Source: Acidobacteriota bacterium
Lineage (GTDB): Bacteria; Acidobacteriota; Terriglobia; Acidiferrales; UBA7541
Assembly: GCA_013287135.1 (NCBI GenBank)
Contig: JABDEK010000005.1
Span: 1 to 64,000, forward strand
Reading direction: 5' to 3'
DNA length: 64,000 bases
The translations under genes were made by a program, and so were the position numbers. The notes beneath the pieces were generated by a model. That model saw only the letters and a list, made by a program, of their open reading frames with translations. It was not told the origin of the DNA and did no database searches. Every line of letters starts with the position of its first letter. Position 1 is the first letter of the stretch. Positions 9,322-18,681 of the stretch are shown here, one piece after another.

Positions 9322-10731
9322 TTAAGGCGCGGGCTGAATCGGTATTCCAAACGGCGCCAGCGCTTCGCGAACCACTTTGCCTTCCCCCACTGCCACAATA
9401 GCCGCGCGTGACGCCGGAAAATATTTCTTCGCCGCCGCATCCACATCATCAGACGTCGTGGCCGCAATCTTCTTCCCGTAAATCCCGATTTCTTCCGGCG
9501 GCAAGCCCTTCACCCAGAGGTCCGAAAGCCCTTCCGCCACCGATGACCGACTCTGCAACCGAATCGCTTCTATGCCCACGAGAAAACGTTTCGCCTGCGT
9601 GAGTTCTTCCGGCGTAGGAGTGGTCGTGACCATGCGATTCAGTTCATAACTCATCTCGTTATAGGTCGCACCCGTCACTGCATTGCGAACGTCCGCGCGA
9701 GTTACGAAATCGCCGGCAGCCCGGTAAGTGTTCAGCTCTGCGAACGGCGAATACGTGTAGCCCTTGTCCTCGCGAATATTCAAGGTTAAGCGCGAACCAA
9801 ACGTCCCGCCATAAATGGCATTCGCCACCACCGCCGATTCATAATCCGGATCGCTGCGCAACGGTCCCGCAGCCGCCAACTCAATCGTCGTCTGCACCGA
9901 CCCGGGCCTTTCCACCAGGAAAACTGCATGTGCCGCTTCAGGATTTAATCGACCTATGTCTGCCATGGGCGATTCCGCCGGCGCCCTCCAACCCCCAAAG
10001 TTCGTTTTCACAAGTTCGAGCATTTTCTCGTTTCGAAAATCTCCCACCGCGATGAAAGCAGTTTGGTCCGGACGAAAACGCTGCGCATAAATCTTCCGTA
10101 AATTCGCCGGTGTTGAACCCGCAATCGATTCCTGCGTCGGAGAGATAACGTGATAAGGGCTGGTCCCGAAAAGCACTTTCGCGACCGCACGCGACGCAAG
10201 AAATGACGGATCGGCTTCCTGCTGCTGCAGCGAGTCTGCAAGATTTTTCTTGGCCAGGGCCACTTGGTCGTCCGGAAACGAGGCGTTCTGCACAATGTCG
10301 GCAAGAACCGCGATAGCCGGTTCCGCCTTGGACGCGAGAATCGTCGTTGAAACTTCGATTTCGTCTGGTCCAGCCGATGCGCTCAGGTCTCCACCGGCTC
10401 CCTGAAATTCCTCGGCAATTTTGCGGGCATTGCGCGATTTGGTTCCCTGATCGATCGTATTGGAGAGCAACTCGGATATCCCCGGCCGATCGCTTGGATC
10501 GGCTGCATACCCCCCGCGAATCACAACGGTGTAAGACAATTTTGGAAATCCCGGCTCGGACACCAGCCACACAGTAAGTCCGTTATCGAGTCGCGCGATT
10601 TTTACCGACGGCGCCTCGATCGGTTTCTCCGGTCCGTACGGTGGAAGATCCTTGGGCAACGGCGCCGGTTTTTGTGCAAAGGAGCACGGCGCATACAACG
10701 CCACAATCGCAACGATATTCAGAAACCTCAC
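9322..10731 (-). CDS. M16 family peptidase-like subunit lacking the zinc motif
   Basis: Exported 469-aa pitrilysin-family (M16) protein with a signal peptide ending CSFAQ. The position where active members carry HxxEH reads [12 protein letters not shown], so it should not bind zinc. It does carry the R/Y-rich C-terminal half ([18 protein letters not shown]) that binds substrate. In two-subunit M16B proteases a catalytic chain pairs with an inactive chain like this one. Its start overlaps the stop of the upstream catalytic subunit by 4 bp, so the two are translationally coupled and probably form one heterodimer in the periplasm. Confidence 0.92.
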   Translation of the reverse strand: MRFLNIVAIVALYAPCSFAQKPAPLPKDLPPYGPEKPIEAPSVKIARLDNGLTVWLVSEPGFPKLSYTVVIRGGYAADPSDRPGISELLSNTIDQGTKSRNARKIAEEFQGAGGDLSASAGPDEIEVSTTILASKAEPAIAVLADIVQNASFPDDQVALAKKNLADSLQQQEADPSFLASRAVAKVLFGTSPYHVISPTQESIAGSTPANLRKIYAQRFRPDQTAFIAVGDFRNEKMLELVKTNFGGWRAPAESPMADIGRLNPEAAHAVFLVERPGSVQTTIELAAAGPLRSDPDYESAVVANAIYGGTFGSRLTLNIREDKGYTYSPFAELNTYRAAGDFVTRADVRNAVTGATYNEMSYELNRMVTTTPTPEELTQAKRFLVGIEAIRLQSRSSVAEGLSDLWVKGLPPEEIGIYGKKIAATTSDDVDAAAKKYFPASRAAIVAVGEGKVVREALAPFGIPIQPAP

Positions 10732-12110
10732 TGTGCACCTCCCGACTTCCCAGCGTCCGGACTCGCAGGCACCGGAACTCGATTGATAATCGTTCTGTTC
10801 GTGCTCACCAGATACTTCGCGGCAAACTCGCGCACTTGATCCGGCGTGACCTTGGTAAGTTCGTCCGGCATGTTGAACACGCTCTCGAAACTCCCGGTGA
10901 ATAGCACCGCGTGTGAAAGCGCCGAAGCCCGCGTAATCGGAATTTCCAGCTGCCCGTACGAATCCGAGCGCATCTTAGTGACCACGCGATCCAAATCCTG
11001 TTGGCTCGGTCCTTTGGCGGACAATTCACGGATGGTCGCATCGTAGGCGGCAAGCAACTGGTCTTCCGTCACCTTCGGCGGATACACGATGAAGGAAACC
11101 ATCAGCGTGGGGCCGTTGTATTCGAACGGATTGCCCAGCGGCCAGTTCACGCCGCCATCCACGGAGAGCGCCACTTGCTTTTCTTTCACCAGTGCTTGGT
11201 ACAGACGCGATGCCTGCCCGTTATGGAGCAGTTCGCCGGTCACGGCTGCAGCCAGTGAGCTTGACGAACGTGGCGGCGGCATGCGGTAACCAATCGCCAG
11301 CGCCGGAACTTTCGCGAGTTTGTCCGTTTCTATTTCACGACGTTCCGCGGTCTGCGGTTTTTCTTCCATCGTCGGCCGGGGAGGTGTTGGCCGCGACGGA
11401 ATACCGGCGAAATATTTCTCTACTTTCTCATAAACTTCGTTGGGATTCACATCTCCAACGATCGCCATCACCGCATTATTCGGCGAATAGTACTGTTCAT
11501 AAAATTTCTGGACGTCCTCGATTCTCGCGGCATTGAGATCCTTGAAATCTCCGTAGAAATTGTGTGCGTTGGGATAGGTGTCGAACGCCTTGCCCGGCAG
11601 GTCGATGGCAAAGAAAAACCCGTATGGCTGGTTCATCACGTTTACGCGGACCTCTTCTTCGACCACGTTCCGCTGGTTTTCCAGGTTCTTGGTCGAGAAA
11701 TCCAACGTCTTCATGCGGTCCGCTTCCAACCAAAGCAAAGGATCCAACGCGGACACTGGAGCCGTTTCGATGTATTCGGTGAAATCGTAACGAGTATCGC
11801 CATTGTTCGTGCCGCCGCCGCTCTCAATCACGCGGTCAAACACTCCCTTCGGCGAATTCGGAGTGCCTTCGAACATCATGTGTTCGAAAAGATGCGCAAA
11901 ACCTGTGCGGCCTTCCGGCTCCAGACGAAACCCAATGCGGTAGCTGACGCATATTCCAAATGTCGGCGCGGAATGATCTTCGGAAACCACTACGGTCAGG
12001 CCATTCGGCAGCTTCTTCATTGAGGTGGGCGGCTTCCACTCTTGGGCGCCTGCCGAACTCGCGAAACATAAAACGGCACACAGAACGAATAAGCAAAACG
12101 AACGTTTCAT
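10728..12110 (-). CDS. M16 family zinc peptidase, catalytic subunit
   Basis: Exported pitrilysin-family protease of 460 aa. The inverted zinc motif HLFEHMMFEG (HxxEH) is present near residue 75, with the distal glutamate region in ENQRNVVEEEVR. A signal peptide ends SSAGAQ. It partners the inactive subunit encoded immediately downstream (4-bp overlap) and heads an apparent operon M16, M16-like, serine hydrolase, DUF983, UDG-like. It probably degrades short peptides outside the cytoplasm. Confidence 0.93.
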   Translation of the reverse strand: MKRSFCLFVLCAVLCFASSAGAQEWKPPTSMKKLPNGLTVVVSEDHSAPTFGICVSYRIGFRLEPEGRTGFAHLFEHMMFEGTPNSPKGVFDRVIESGGGTNNGDTRYDFTEYIETAPVSALDPLLWLEADRMKTLDFSTKNLENQRNVVEEEVRVNVMNQPYGFFFAIDLPGKAFDTYPNAHNFYGDFKDLNAARIEDVQKFYEQYYSPNNAVMAIVGDVNPNEVYEKVEKYFAGIPSRPTPPRPTMEEKPQTAERREIETDKLAKVPALAIGYRMPPPRSSSSLAAAVTGELLHNGQASRLYQALVKEKQVALSVDGGVNWPLGNPFEYNGPTLMVSFIVYPPKVTEDQLLAAYDATIRELSAKGPSQQDLDRVVTKMRSDSYGQLEIPITRASALSHAVLFTGSFESVFNMPDELTKVTPDQVREFAAKYLVSTNRTIINRVPVPASPDAGKSGGAQ

Positions 12111-12290
12111 AATTCCGCCTTTCCTTTTGAAGACGGCGTCGCCCCGGCAAGCCGCAAGGTTTCACGCTACAAAGCGCACGGTATATTACCGCGCACCTTG
12201 GGCAACGCCGATGTAAATTCTTTGTCTCCTGTGATACTTTCGCGGCGCACTTCGCTAGCACAAGTTCGCACGGGAAAGGTTGACGCAACC

Positions 12291-13196
12291 ATGATTCGAT
12301 TAAGAATGCGGGCAGTCCGCAAGACTTCACTGGCCGCATTGTTCCTGTTAATGTTGGCGCTGCCGCAGACGCCTCTCTTCGCGCAAACATCATCAATCGT
12401 GAAGTGGGAAGAGCTGACAGCATCCGACTTCGTAGTTGCCATACAGCGGGCTCAACTCACTTGCATACTCCCGATTGGCATCCTCGAAAAACACGGTCCC
12501 CACCTCCCTCTCGGCACCGACCTGCTCAATATCAGGCACGTTTCCCTCGCCGCCGCGCAGCAGGAGTTTGCCATTGTTTTCCCCGAATATTATTTTGGAC
12601 AGATTTTCGAAGCGCGCCACGAACCCGGCACCGTTGCTTACAGCGCAAAAATTCAACTCGAGCTTTTGCAGGAAACCACCGACGAGATGGCGCGAAACGG
12701 CTGCAAGAAAATCGTTATTGCCAATGGCCATGGCGGCAATGAGGACCTGCTTCCCTACTTTGCGCAAACCCAACTCGCCACGCCGCACGATTATGTGGTT
12801 TATGTCTTCCCGTTGCCGGAGCACCTCGACCAGCCCGGCCGCCCCTCGGTGAAAAATCCGGCTGACATGCACGCGGGCGAAACCGAAACGTCTCACATGA
12901 TGATCTCGCGCCCCGATTTAGTTCACATGGACCGCGCCAAGGACGAATCGGGCGCCGATCAGCATCGCCTGAATCTGCCCGACACGCTGTACACCGGTAT
13001 CTGGTGGTACGCGCGCTTCCCCAATCACTATGCCGGTGAAGGCGCGGCGGCCACCAAAGAACTCGGCGAATTCGACATGAAGGAATGGATCAGCGAACTT
13101 GTAACCGCGCTGCGTGCGGTGAAGTACGATACTGTAAGCCTCCCGTTGCAAAATGAATTTTACGAGAAGGCCAAGCATCCGCTTGGGACTAAATGA
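12291..13196 (+). CDS. Exported creatininase family amidohydrolase
   Basis: Creatininase-fold metal hydrolase. Metal-binding motifs are EKHGPHLPLGTD near residue 65, NGHGGNEDL and HAGETETS. A signal peptide begins at ATG 12291 (MIRLRMRAVRKTS...LFAQ), with GGAAAGG about 11 bases upstream. Starting at 12198 would place 31 unrelated residues before the signal, so the internal start is preferred. The family includes creatinine amidohydrolase and mycofactocin-type peptidases; the substrate of this exported member is unknown. It is followed 29 bp later by an MBL-fold hydrolase, suggesting a two-gene transcript. Confidence 0.87.
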   Translation: MIRLRMRAVRKTSLAALFLLMLALPQTPLFAQTSSIVKWEELTASDFVVAIQRAQLTCILPIGILEKHGPHLPLGTDLLNIRHVSLAAAQQEFAIVFPEYYFGQIFEARHEPGTVAYSAKIQLELLQETTDEMARNGCKKIVIANGHGGNEDLLPYFAQTQLATPHDYVVYVFPLPEHLDQPGRPSVKNPADMHAGETETSHMMISRPDLVHMDRAKDESGADQHRLNLPDTLYTGIWWYARFPNHYAGEGAAATKELGEFDMKEWISELVTALRAVKYDTVSLPLQNEFYEKAKHPLGTK

Positions 13197-13225
13197 GCCA
13201 CTAAGAATTCTCAGGAGAGAAAATT

Positions 13226-14068
13226 GTGAAGCGCTTTTTGCTCGCCTACGTTCTTGCCGCTCTGATAGCCGGCCCAGCTGGGACGCCAGAATATTCGATC
13301 CAGGCAATACGTTACGCCACCTCGCCCGACGTGCCGGTGTCTGAGCTTGTGATCGGCGCTCATAAGGACGAGAAAATCGACATCGCCATGGTTATTTGGC
13401 TGATTCGTGGCGGAGGCCACACCATTCTTTTCGATAGCGGCTTCCACCGCGACACTTTTATAAAGGATTTCCCGATGAAGGATTATTTGCGCCCCGATGA
13501 AGCCGCGCGCCTTGCCGGCGTGAAGCCCGAAGAGGTCACCGACTTGGTCATCAGCCACGCGCACTGGGATCACCTGGGCGGCATCGATCTTTTCCCGAAG
13601 GCTAATGTGTGGATTCAGAAGGACGAATATCGCTACTACACCATGGACGCATGGCAACCCGGCGGAGACCACGGCGGCATCGATCCGGAAGACGCCAAGC
13701 AATTAGTGCAATTGAACACCGAAGGACGCATCCGTCTGGTCGATGGCGACAACGTGGAAATTTTCCCCGGCATTTGCGCGTACACCGGCGCGCGCCACAC
13801 GTACGCTTCCCAGTATCTGCGCGTCGAAGGAAACCCCACGTTCGTCCTGGCCTCTGACAATTGCTATCTATATCGAAACTTGTCGTCTCATATGGCCAGC
13901 GCGACTTTCACCGATGCCGACCACGCTGCGAATATCGCCGCGCAATCGCGAATGATAGAGCTTGCCGGCTCGCCTGATCGCGTGGTGCCCGGCCACGATA
14001 CTCTCCAGTTTCAGAAGTTCCCCACCGATGGACGTGTGGCCACCATCAAACCAGCGATCGATCATTAA
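13226..14068 (+). CDS. Exported MBL-fold hydrolase, N-acyl-homoserine-lactonase-like
   Basis: Metallo-beta-lactamase fold hydrolase with the family motif HAHWDHLGG (HxHxDH) near residue 113, a later ARHTYAS segment and a terminal GHD (VPGHDTLQF). The overall plan and length (280 aa) match the AHL-lactonase-like group (AiiA/AttM), although many relatives hydrolyse other lactones or esters. The start is GTG 13226, with AGGAG nine bases upstream, opening a short signal peptide. If it is a true lactonase it would quench quorum signals; this is inference. Confidence 0.82.
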   Translation: MKRFLLAYVLAALIAGPAGTPEYSIQAIRYATSPDVPVSELVIGAHKDEKIDIAMVIWLIRGGGHTILFDSGFHRDTFIKDFPMKDYLRPDEAARLAGVKPEEVTDLVISHAHWDHLGGIDLFPKANVWIQKDEYRYYTMDAWQPGGDHGGIDPEDAKQLVQLNTEGRIRLVDGDNVEIFPGICAYTGARHTYASQYLRVEGNPTFVLASDNCYLYRNLSSHMASATFTDADHAANIAAQSRMIELAGSPDRVVPGHDTLQFQKFPTDGRVATIKPAIDH

Positions 14069-14080
14069 GCGATGAAAAGA

Positions 14081-14785
14081 CTATCGTGCAGGATGAAGTT
14101 GCGTGTGGCCTGAAGATGGAATTGCTCGCGCCTCAATTAGCCGCTGCGAGCGAACGTGACGATGGCGTTCCAGAAGATGTTTCTGCGCGCGGCGTCCCCA
14201 CGAGCGCACAAAATAATAATTCAAAGTGCCGCCAAAGCCCGCGCTAAGAACAGGAATCAGTCTGCCGGACCACTTCTCAGCCACTTCCGCCCCGACTTTC
14301 ACCGCGATGCGATCGATAATTCGCGGAACCAGACGCTCGATGGCTTGCTTCTCCACAAAATCGCGTCCCAAGTCGAGTCCCGCCGCGCTGGCTGCGGCGA
14401 TCCACAGGCTGTTCACTTCGTCTTCGGTGGAATATTCGAACCCGTATACCAAACTTAATTTCTGCAACATTCGAATAGTGATGGCCGAAAGAATTCCCGC
14501 ATCCGGGATGATCGTCAACATCCCGCCCATTCCCAAACCCAAGCCCTCCAGCGTCGCCGTCCTGGTGGAAGACTTGATGATGCGGTTGGCGATCGGCGTA
14601 ATCACTTCCTCGCCGAGATAGAACATGTCGCGCCAGGACTCAATCGGCAGCTTGTGTGCGCGCTTGATGTGTTTCAGGAATTTTTGCGGATCAACTTGGA
14701 CCGTTTCGTAAGCTTTGCGAAATCCTGCAGCGGTAGAAGTCTGCATCAACCGGGCGAGCGCTGAATCTTTTTTTCGTAGTGGCAT
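14081..14785 (-). CDS. EcsC family protein
   Basis: EcsC-domain protein, a helical family sometimes linked with ABC transport and membrane stress, with no defined reaction. Visible features are LPIESWRDMFYLGEEVITPIANR, a glycine-rich hydrophobic segment (LEGLGLGMGGMLTIIPDAGIL) and a C-terminal SAGFGGTLNYYFV helix, in the usual order. The frame is open to 14866, but the first 27 residues are unconvincing and neither start has a good ribosome site, so ATG 14785 is chosen tentatively. It converges on the lactonase-like gene with a 12-bp gap. Confidence 0.75.
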   Translation of the reverse strand: MPLRKKDSALARLMQTSTAAGFRKAYETVQVDPQKFLKHIKRAHKLPIESWRDMFYLGEEVITPIANRIIKSSTRTATLEGLGLGMGGMLTIIPDAGILSAITIRMLQKLSLVYGFEYSTEDEVNSLWIAAASAAGLDLGRDFVEKQAIERLVPRIIDRIAVKVGAEVAEKWSGRLIPVLSAGFGGTLNYYFVRSWGRRAQKHLLERHRHVRSQRLIEARAIPSSGHTQLHPAR

Positions 14786-14943
14786 GCTAATTTGATGCGC
14801 CGAGCCGTACCCAGGTAACGCAGGCTCAACATGCGAATTCAGCATAGCAGGTTTGCGCCCAGCCATACAAAAACCAGTTCAACGCGACCGTAACTGGCGC
14901 GCGAACCTAAGCTAAACGGTCGCTAGTCAGCTCGCTCCCGCGC

Positions 14944-15228
14944 CTACCAGGTGAATCTCGCCCTCAGTTGCATGTGCCGCGAGCCGCCGGAGCCGATCAC
15001 CGGGTTCGAACTCGCAACGTCAGGCGTAGCGATCACGGTCCCAACGTTGCTGGGACTGAACAAATCGATGGTGCCATTCTCCCTGAAGCAGCCAGCGTTC
15101 GCCAACATGTTCACCGCACCCTGCCCACCCGCTTTCTGTGCAACAGCAATGCATTGAGGATTCCCGCCGGTCAGGTTACCGCTGGCGTCGGTCGTAAAAT
15201 CGGTTTTATACGCACGACTGTCTAGATT
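14944..15228 (-). pseudogene. C-terminal remnant of an outer-membrane beta-barrel (TonB-receptor-like)
   Basis: Reading the minus strand from 15228 to the TAG at 14946-14944 gives 94 residues ending in RHMQLRARFTW. The alternating terminal strand with a C-terminal aromatic is the outer-membrane insertion signature, and the preceding Asn-Val-Gly-Thr-Val then Gly/Ser-rich segment looks like the last strands of Oar-like TonB-dependent receptors of Acidobacteria. There is no start, and a TGA lies directly upstream at 15231-15229. Hence this is a decayed tail rather than a gene. The match to Oar is from memory of the family. Confidence 0.45.
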
Positions 15229-15264
15229 TCACATACTCGCGGGAGAGCTATTTCGGGGACCCAC

Positions 15265-16224
15265 TTACTGCGCGGATAAAGCTTGAACTGATTCAGATTT
15301 CTTCGCGGGATATAGCGACGCGAAAATCGCGAATGCCAGCAGCGTGCAAATGAAATCCAACGCGCTTCCTTCCGGCCCCACCGTGCCTCCCGTCAACCAT
15401 CGTGGCCCGTGAAGGCTGGAATTCAAAAGATGGCCCGTTGCCATCATGCCACTATCCGGGACCGAGTAGATAAACGTCTCGGCGAAATCGCCAGCCCCGT
15501 GCAGTCCGATCGCGAACCACAAATTTCCCGTACGACGCAGCGTAAAACACGCAAACAGCGCAAACAGCACCACCGAAAGCGCTCCAATCCAATCCTCGCC
15601 CGCATTCGAAAGATGCACTGCTCCGAATAGTGCAGACAGAAGAATTGCTGCCGGCCAAAACCCCATCCCTGTCGCCAGCGTGAATAGTGCATAGCCGCGA
15701 TATAAAAATTCCTCCGAAATCCCCACGAGCAAAAATATAAATCCCCAAATGGCCGCGTACTTTAGAATCGCCACTTGTGATAGGGCCAGCCCTCCAAAAG
15801 AAAAACCTCCCAGCGCGCGCATGATCATAATCTCGGTGGACACCAGCGCGAGTCCCCCAACAATTCCCTGCCAGAATAATTTTCCAAACGCCCCTTCGAG
15901 CGGGATGCCGTAGCTGAACGAGTCCTGCTTTTCAATGCGGCTCATGATGAACGCGGCCAGAAATGCCAACACCGTCTGCGAAACTTCCGCAACGAATCCG
16001 AACATAGGAGTAATGACGCCCGCTTGTGCTTGATTCCCCATTGCAACGATCGTCGGGTTCTTCGCTAGAAGAAATTGAAGGCCAGTCTGCATCCCCATGA
16101 AAAGCGCCACAAAAATAAAGAAGCGCCAACCCGCGCGAATCCCGTTAGGCCCCACAAATATCGTGCGCAACACAGATGTCTTGGGCCTTTCGAAACTCGT
16201 TTCCGTCATTTTAGGTTCCGTCAT
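15265..16224 (-). CDS. CPBP family intramembrane protease
   Basis: CPBP (CaaX protease/bacteriocin-processing, Abi) glutamic endopeptidase of about 319 aa with several membrane helices. Motif 1 is EEFLYR (EExxxR), motif 2 is FGAVH (FxxxH) and motif 3 is HGAGD. The start is ATG 16224, with GGCAGGCGAAG upstream; a second ATG is 5 codons on. The frame stays open to 16749 only because it runs into a transposase remnant, so a much longer prediction would be chimeric. A close paralogue sits at 43293-44291 with the same VFVGPNGIRAGWR-like lead-in and tail. Confidence 0.88.
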   Translation of the reverse strand: MTEPKMTETSFERPKTSVLRTIFVGPNGIRAGWRFFIFVALFMGMQTGLQFLLAKNPTIVAMGNQAQAGVITPMFGFVAEVSQTVLAFLAAFIMSRIEKQDSFSYGIPLEGAFGKLFWQGIVGGLALVSTEIMIMRALGGFSFGGLALSQVAILKYAAIWGFIFLLVGISEEFLYRGYALFTLATGMGFWPAAILLSALFGAVHLSNAGEDWIGALSVVLFALFACFTLRRTGNLWFAIGLHGAGDFAETFIYSVPDSGMMATGHLLNSSLHGPRWLTGGTVGPEGSALDFICTLLAFAIFASLYPAKKSESVQALSAQ

Positions 16225-16379
16225 TCTTCGCCTGCCCTCGCGCTGGTTGATGCCGCGCCCGCAGCATAATTCAACTCCAGGCATACCGCAAAGACCGACA
16301 CATTCGCCCTTGCAGAGTCGCCAAAGCGCCATGAATAATTCCCAATCTTGCTGGAAATCCAACCCGCCCGCTCGTCCTT

Positions 16380-16838
16380 GGGTGTCAACGCAAAGTAGAA
16401 ATGTCCGGGTTTTCGCAAGATAGAAATGTCCGCTTCCATGGCCTTCTCCGAGGGTGACTGCAGGTACATGGTATTTGGGTGTGATTTTGTTTTTGGGTCT
16501 CTCTGTTCTTTCCGCAAGTCCTGGAGGCCGTGGGTCCGGAAGGATTGCGGTCGCTCGCGACGGTTCTGGACAGGAGCGCAGGTGCAGAAAGCGCCCCTGG
16601 TAGCGCAAACGGTGGCTTCCATCCAACCGCCGTTCGATCTCTACCGCAGCTCCACAAAGCCCTGCGCAAACTTCTTCCCGCGCTACCTCCCAGCGATTTC
16701 CGTCCCAACTGACCGTGTGGTCCGGAGCGACTTGGCGGGCCACACGCACGCTCAGAATTTCCTCCGGGTGATGTTCTGGCCCCAGTCGTCGATTCCCGCC
16801 AGCCGCATTTCCTTCACCAGACGGTCCTGAAGAGTTTC
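16380..16838 (-). mobile_element. ISNCY-type transposase remnant (3' part, internally deleted)
   Basis: The minus strand first reads LQDRLVKEMRLAGID (about 16838-16790), then jumps frame and resumes at EEILSVRVARQV and later EIERRLDGSHRLRYQGRFLHLR. Both blocks belong to the C-terminal half of ISNCY/IS1202-group transposases, where they are normally separated by about 50 residues. An internal deletion and frameshift are therefore directly visible. At the far end the 12-mer TAGAAATGTCCG occurs twice (16396 and 16421, 25-bp period), as at IS margins. No intact transposase or terminal inverted repeat pair was found. Confidence 0.7.
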
Positions 16839-16930
16839 AAACTATCGCCCTCCTCCGCAACCATCCTGAGTCCAAAAAACGTCAGAGACGCAACCAACCA
16901 TTTTCGCGACGAATTTGTAGGAGATCACCT

Positions 16931-17605
16931 TCAAGAATTGAGGCGGCGTGGACCACTGACAAACGGATTGCCACGCTCGTAAAAACGAAGAAGCCTGTGA
17001 GCTTCCACCCTGATTCCAATGCGCACGCTGACTCCAATCTCCCCCGTAGGTTTCGCTTCAGTACCCAACCAAAGCGGACCTTTGGCACACAAGTCCACCC
17101 CGTCCAAACTTCGAGTAATGCGCAACGCCGCAGCCAGCCGCCCAGGCCCGCGCGAAAGTTCAGTCAGAGGCGCCGCCTTTTTGTCGGCGCTGTCGGCCGA
17201 TCTGTTGCCACGCCCTCTTCTCGACGGTTTTTCGGCGCGATGCAGCTGCATCCAGTCGATCCCTTCGAGCGGCTCCAACCCGCGCAAAAGAATCCCTTCA
17301 CCGATTCCTTCGCGCTGTCCGGAAACGTTCAGCATGAAATGGTTGCCATAAATAAAATAAACGTACGCGTGGCCGCGCTCCAGAAAAAGCGTCCGGTTGC
17401 GCGGCGTCACTCCGCGAAAGGCGTGGCAAGCCGCATCGCCGACGAGGTAGGCTTCGGTCTCGACGATTCGCCCGCTGAGCCGCACATGCGGCAAGTCATG
17501 CACCAGCGTCTTCCCGATCAGGAAACGCGCCAGTTCGACGGTATCCATTGGCAGCTCGCTGCGACGAAGGGGGCGAATGCGAATTTTAGTGCGAGCGAGC
17601 GTCAT
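16931..17605 (-). CDS. DNA-3-methyladenine glycosylase (AAG/MPG family)
   Basis: Base-excision-repair glycosylase that removes alkylated purines. Family motifs are visible: ELARFLIGK near residue 24, IVETEAYLVGDAACHAFRG with the catalytic Glu in VETEAY, YVYFIYGNHFMLNV, and the late block ELSRGPGRLAAALRI. The length of 224 aa is typical. It is monocistronic on the minus strand, with the upstream gene divergent (70-bp gap). A degenerate transposase lies about 90 bp downstream. Confidence 0.93.
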   Translation of the reverse strand: MTLARTKIRIRPLRRSELPMDTVELARFLIGKTLVHDLPHVRLSGRIVETEAYLVGDAACHAFRGVTPRNRTLFLERGHAYVYFIYGNHFMLNVSGQREGIGEGILLRGLEPLEGIDWMQLHRAEKPSRRGRGNRSADSADKKAAPLTELSRGPGRLAAALRITRSLDGVDLCAKGPLWLGTEAKPTGEIGVSVRIGIRVEAHRLLRFYERGNPFVSGPRRLNS

Positions 17606-17675
17606 GCGTTTCGTTCTATCATACGAACGGTTCGCGCGCGGCTCACATTATTTCTGGATCCCGCTGGTGAGATAG

Positions 17676-18593
17676 ATGAACGACAAAATCCCAGATAAAG
17701 ACCAAGCTTGGCCGGAGCTCCCGTTTGCGGAGTGGAAAGATACTTGCGCTACTCTGCACATGTGGACGCAGATCGTTGGAAAAGTGCGGCTGGCGCAAAG
17801 TCCGCTAATCAATCACTGGTGGGAAGTTCCGTTGTACGTTTCGGCGCGAGGGCTAACCACGTCGTCGATTCCCCGCCCCGGAGGAAATTTCGAGATTAGT
17901 TTTGATTTCATCGATCACCGGCTCGATGTCAGGACCAACCTCGGCGAGTCGAGAACGATTTCCCTGTATCACCGGACCGTAGCCGGATTCTATCGCGAGT
18001 TCATGGAGATGCTGCGCTCGCTGCGTATCGACGTAAAAATCTGGCCGATGCCCGTAGAAATACCGAACCCCATCCGCTTCGACCAGGATGTAACCCACGC
18101 CCGCTACGATCCCGCTTACGCCAATCGCTTTTGGCGGATTTTGGTCACGCTGGATTCGATATTCAAAGAGTTTCGCGGAAAATTTATTGGCAAGGCCAGT
18201 CCAGTGCATTTTTTCTGGGGAAGTTTCGACATGGCGGCCTCGCGTTTTTCTGGCAGGCGAGCGCCAGAGCGTCCCGGCGCGGACAAAATAACCAAGGAAG
18301 CGTATTCGCACGAAGTGAGCAGCGTGGGATGGTGGCCGGGCGGAGGCGACGTAACGAGTCCGATGTTCTACAGCTATATCGCCCCAGAACCATCTGGATT
18401 TCGCGAAAGCGCTGTGCGTCCGTCCAAAGCCTTCTTCGACGCAAAACTCGGCGAATTTTTGCTTTCGTACGACGACGTCAGGACGGCCACTGATCCCAAG
18501 GCGGCATTGCTCGATTTTTGCCAGAGCACCTACGAAGCCGCCGCCATAAATGCCAAGTGGGACCGCGAATCCCTCGAGAGGAAACCCGCCTAA
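17676..18593 (+). CDS. DUF5996 family protein
   Basis: A 305-aa cytoplasmic protein matching the DUF5996 layout: an opening WPELPFAEWKDTCATLHMWTQIVGK, then LINHWWEVPLYVSARGL, FFWGSFDMAASRFSGR in the middle, and SHEVSSVGWWPGGG near the C-terminus. The conserved His and Trp residues in these blocks suggest a ligand pocket, but no activity is known to me for the family. It starts at ATG 17676, 70 bp from the divergent glycosylase. Confidence 0.85.
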   Translation: MNDKIPDKDQAWPELPFAEWKDTCATLHMWTQIVGKVRLAQSPLINHWWEVPLYVSARGLTTSSIPRPGGNFEISFDFIDHRLDVRTNLGESRTISLYHRTVAGFYREFMEMLRSLRIDVKIWPMPVEIPNPIRFDQDVTHARYDPAYANRFWRILVTLDSIFKEFRGKFIGKASPVHFFWGSFDMAASRFSGRRAPERPGADKITKEAYSHEVSSVGWWPGGGDVTSPMFYSYIAPEPSGFRESAVRPSKAFFDAKLGEFLLSYDDVRTATDPKAALLDFCQSTYEAAAINAKWDRESLERKPA

Positions 18594-18681
18594 AGCAGCT
18601 TCCTGTTCCTATCGCAGCTTCAAAAATGTCGCCAAAATAGTACTAGATACTCTTTCCCTACACGCTCCACGCTAGTCATAG

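Noticed and set aside
16225-16749. N-terminal extension of the CPBP gene as coding
   Set aside because: The sequence matches ISNCY transposase in this frame; it is remnant DNA that happens to be open.
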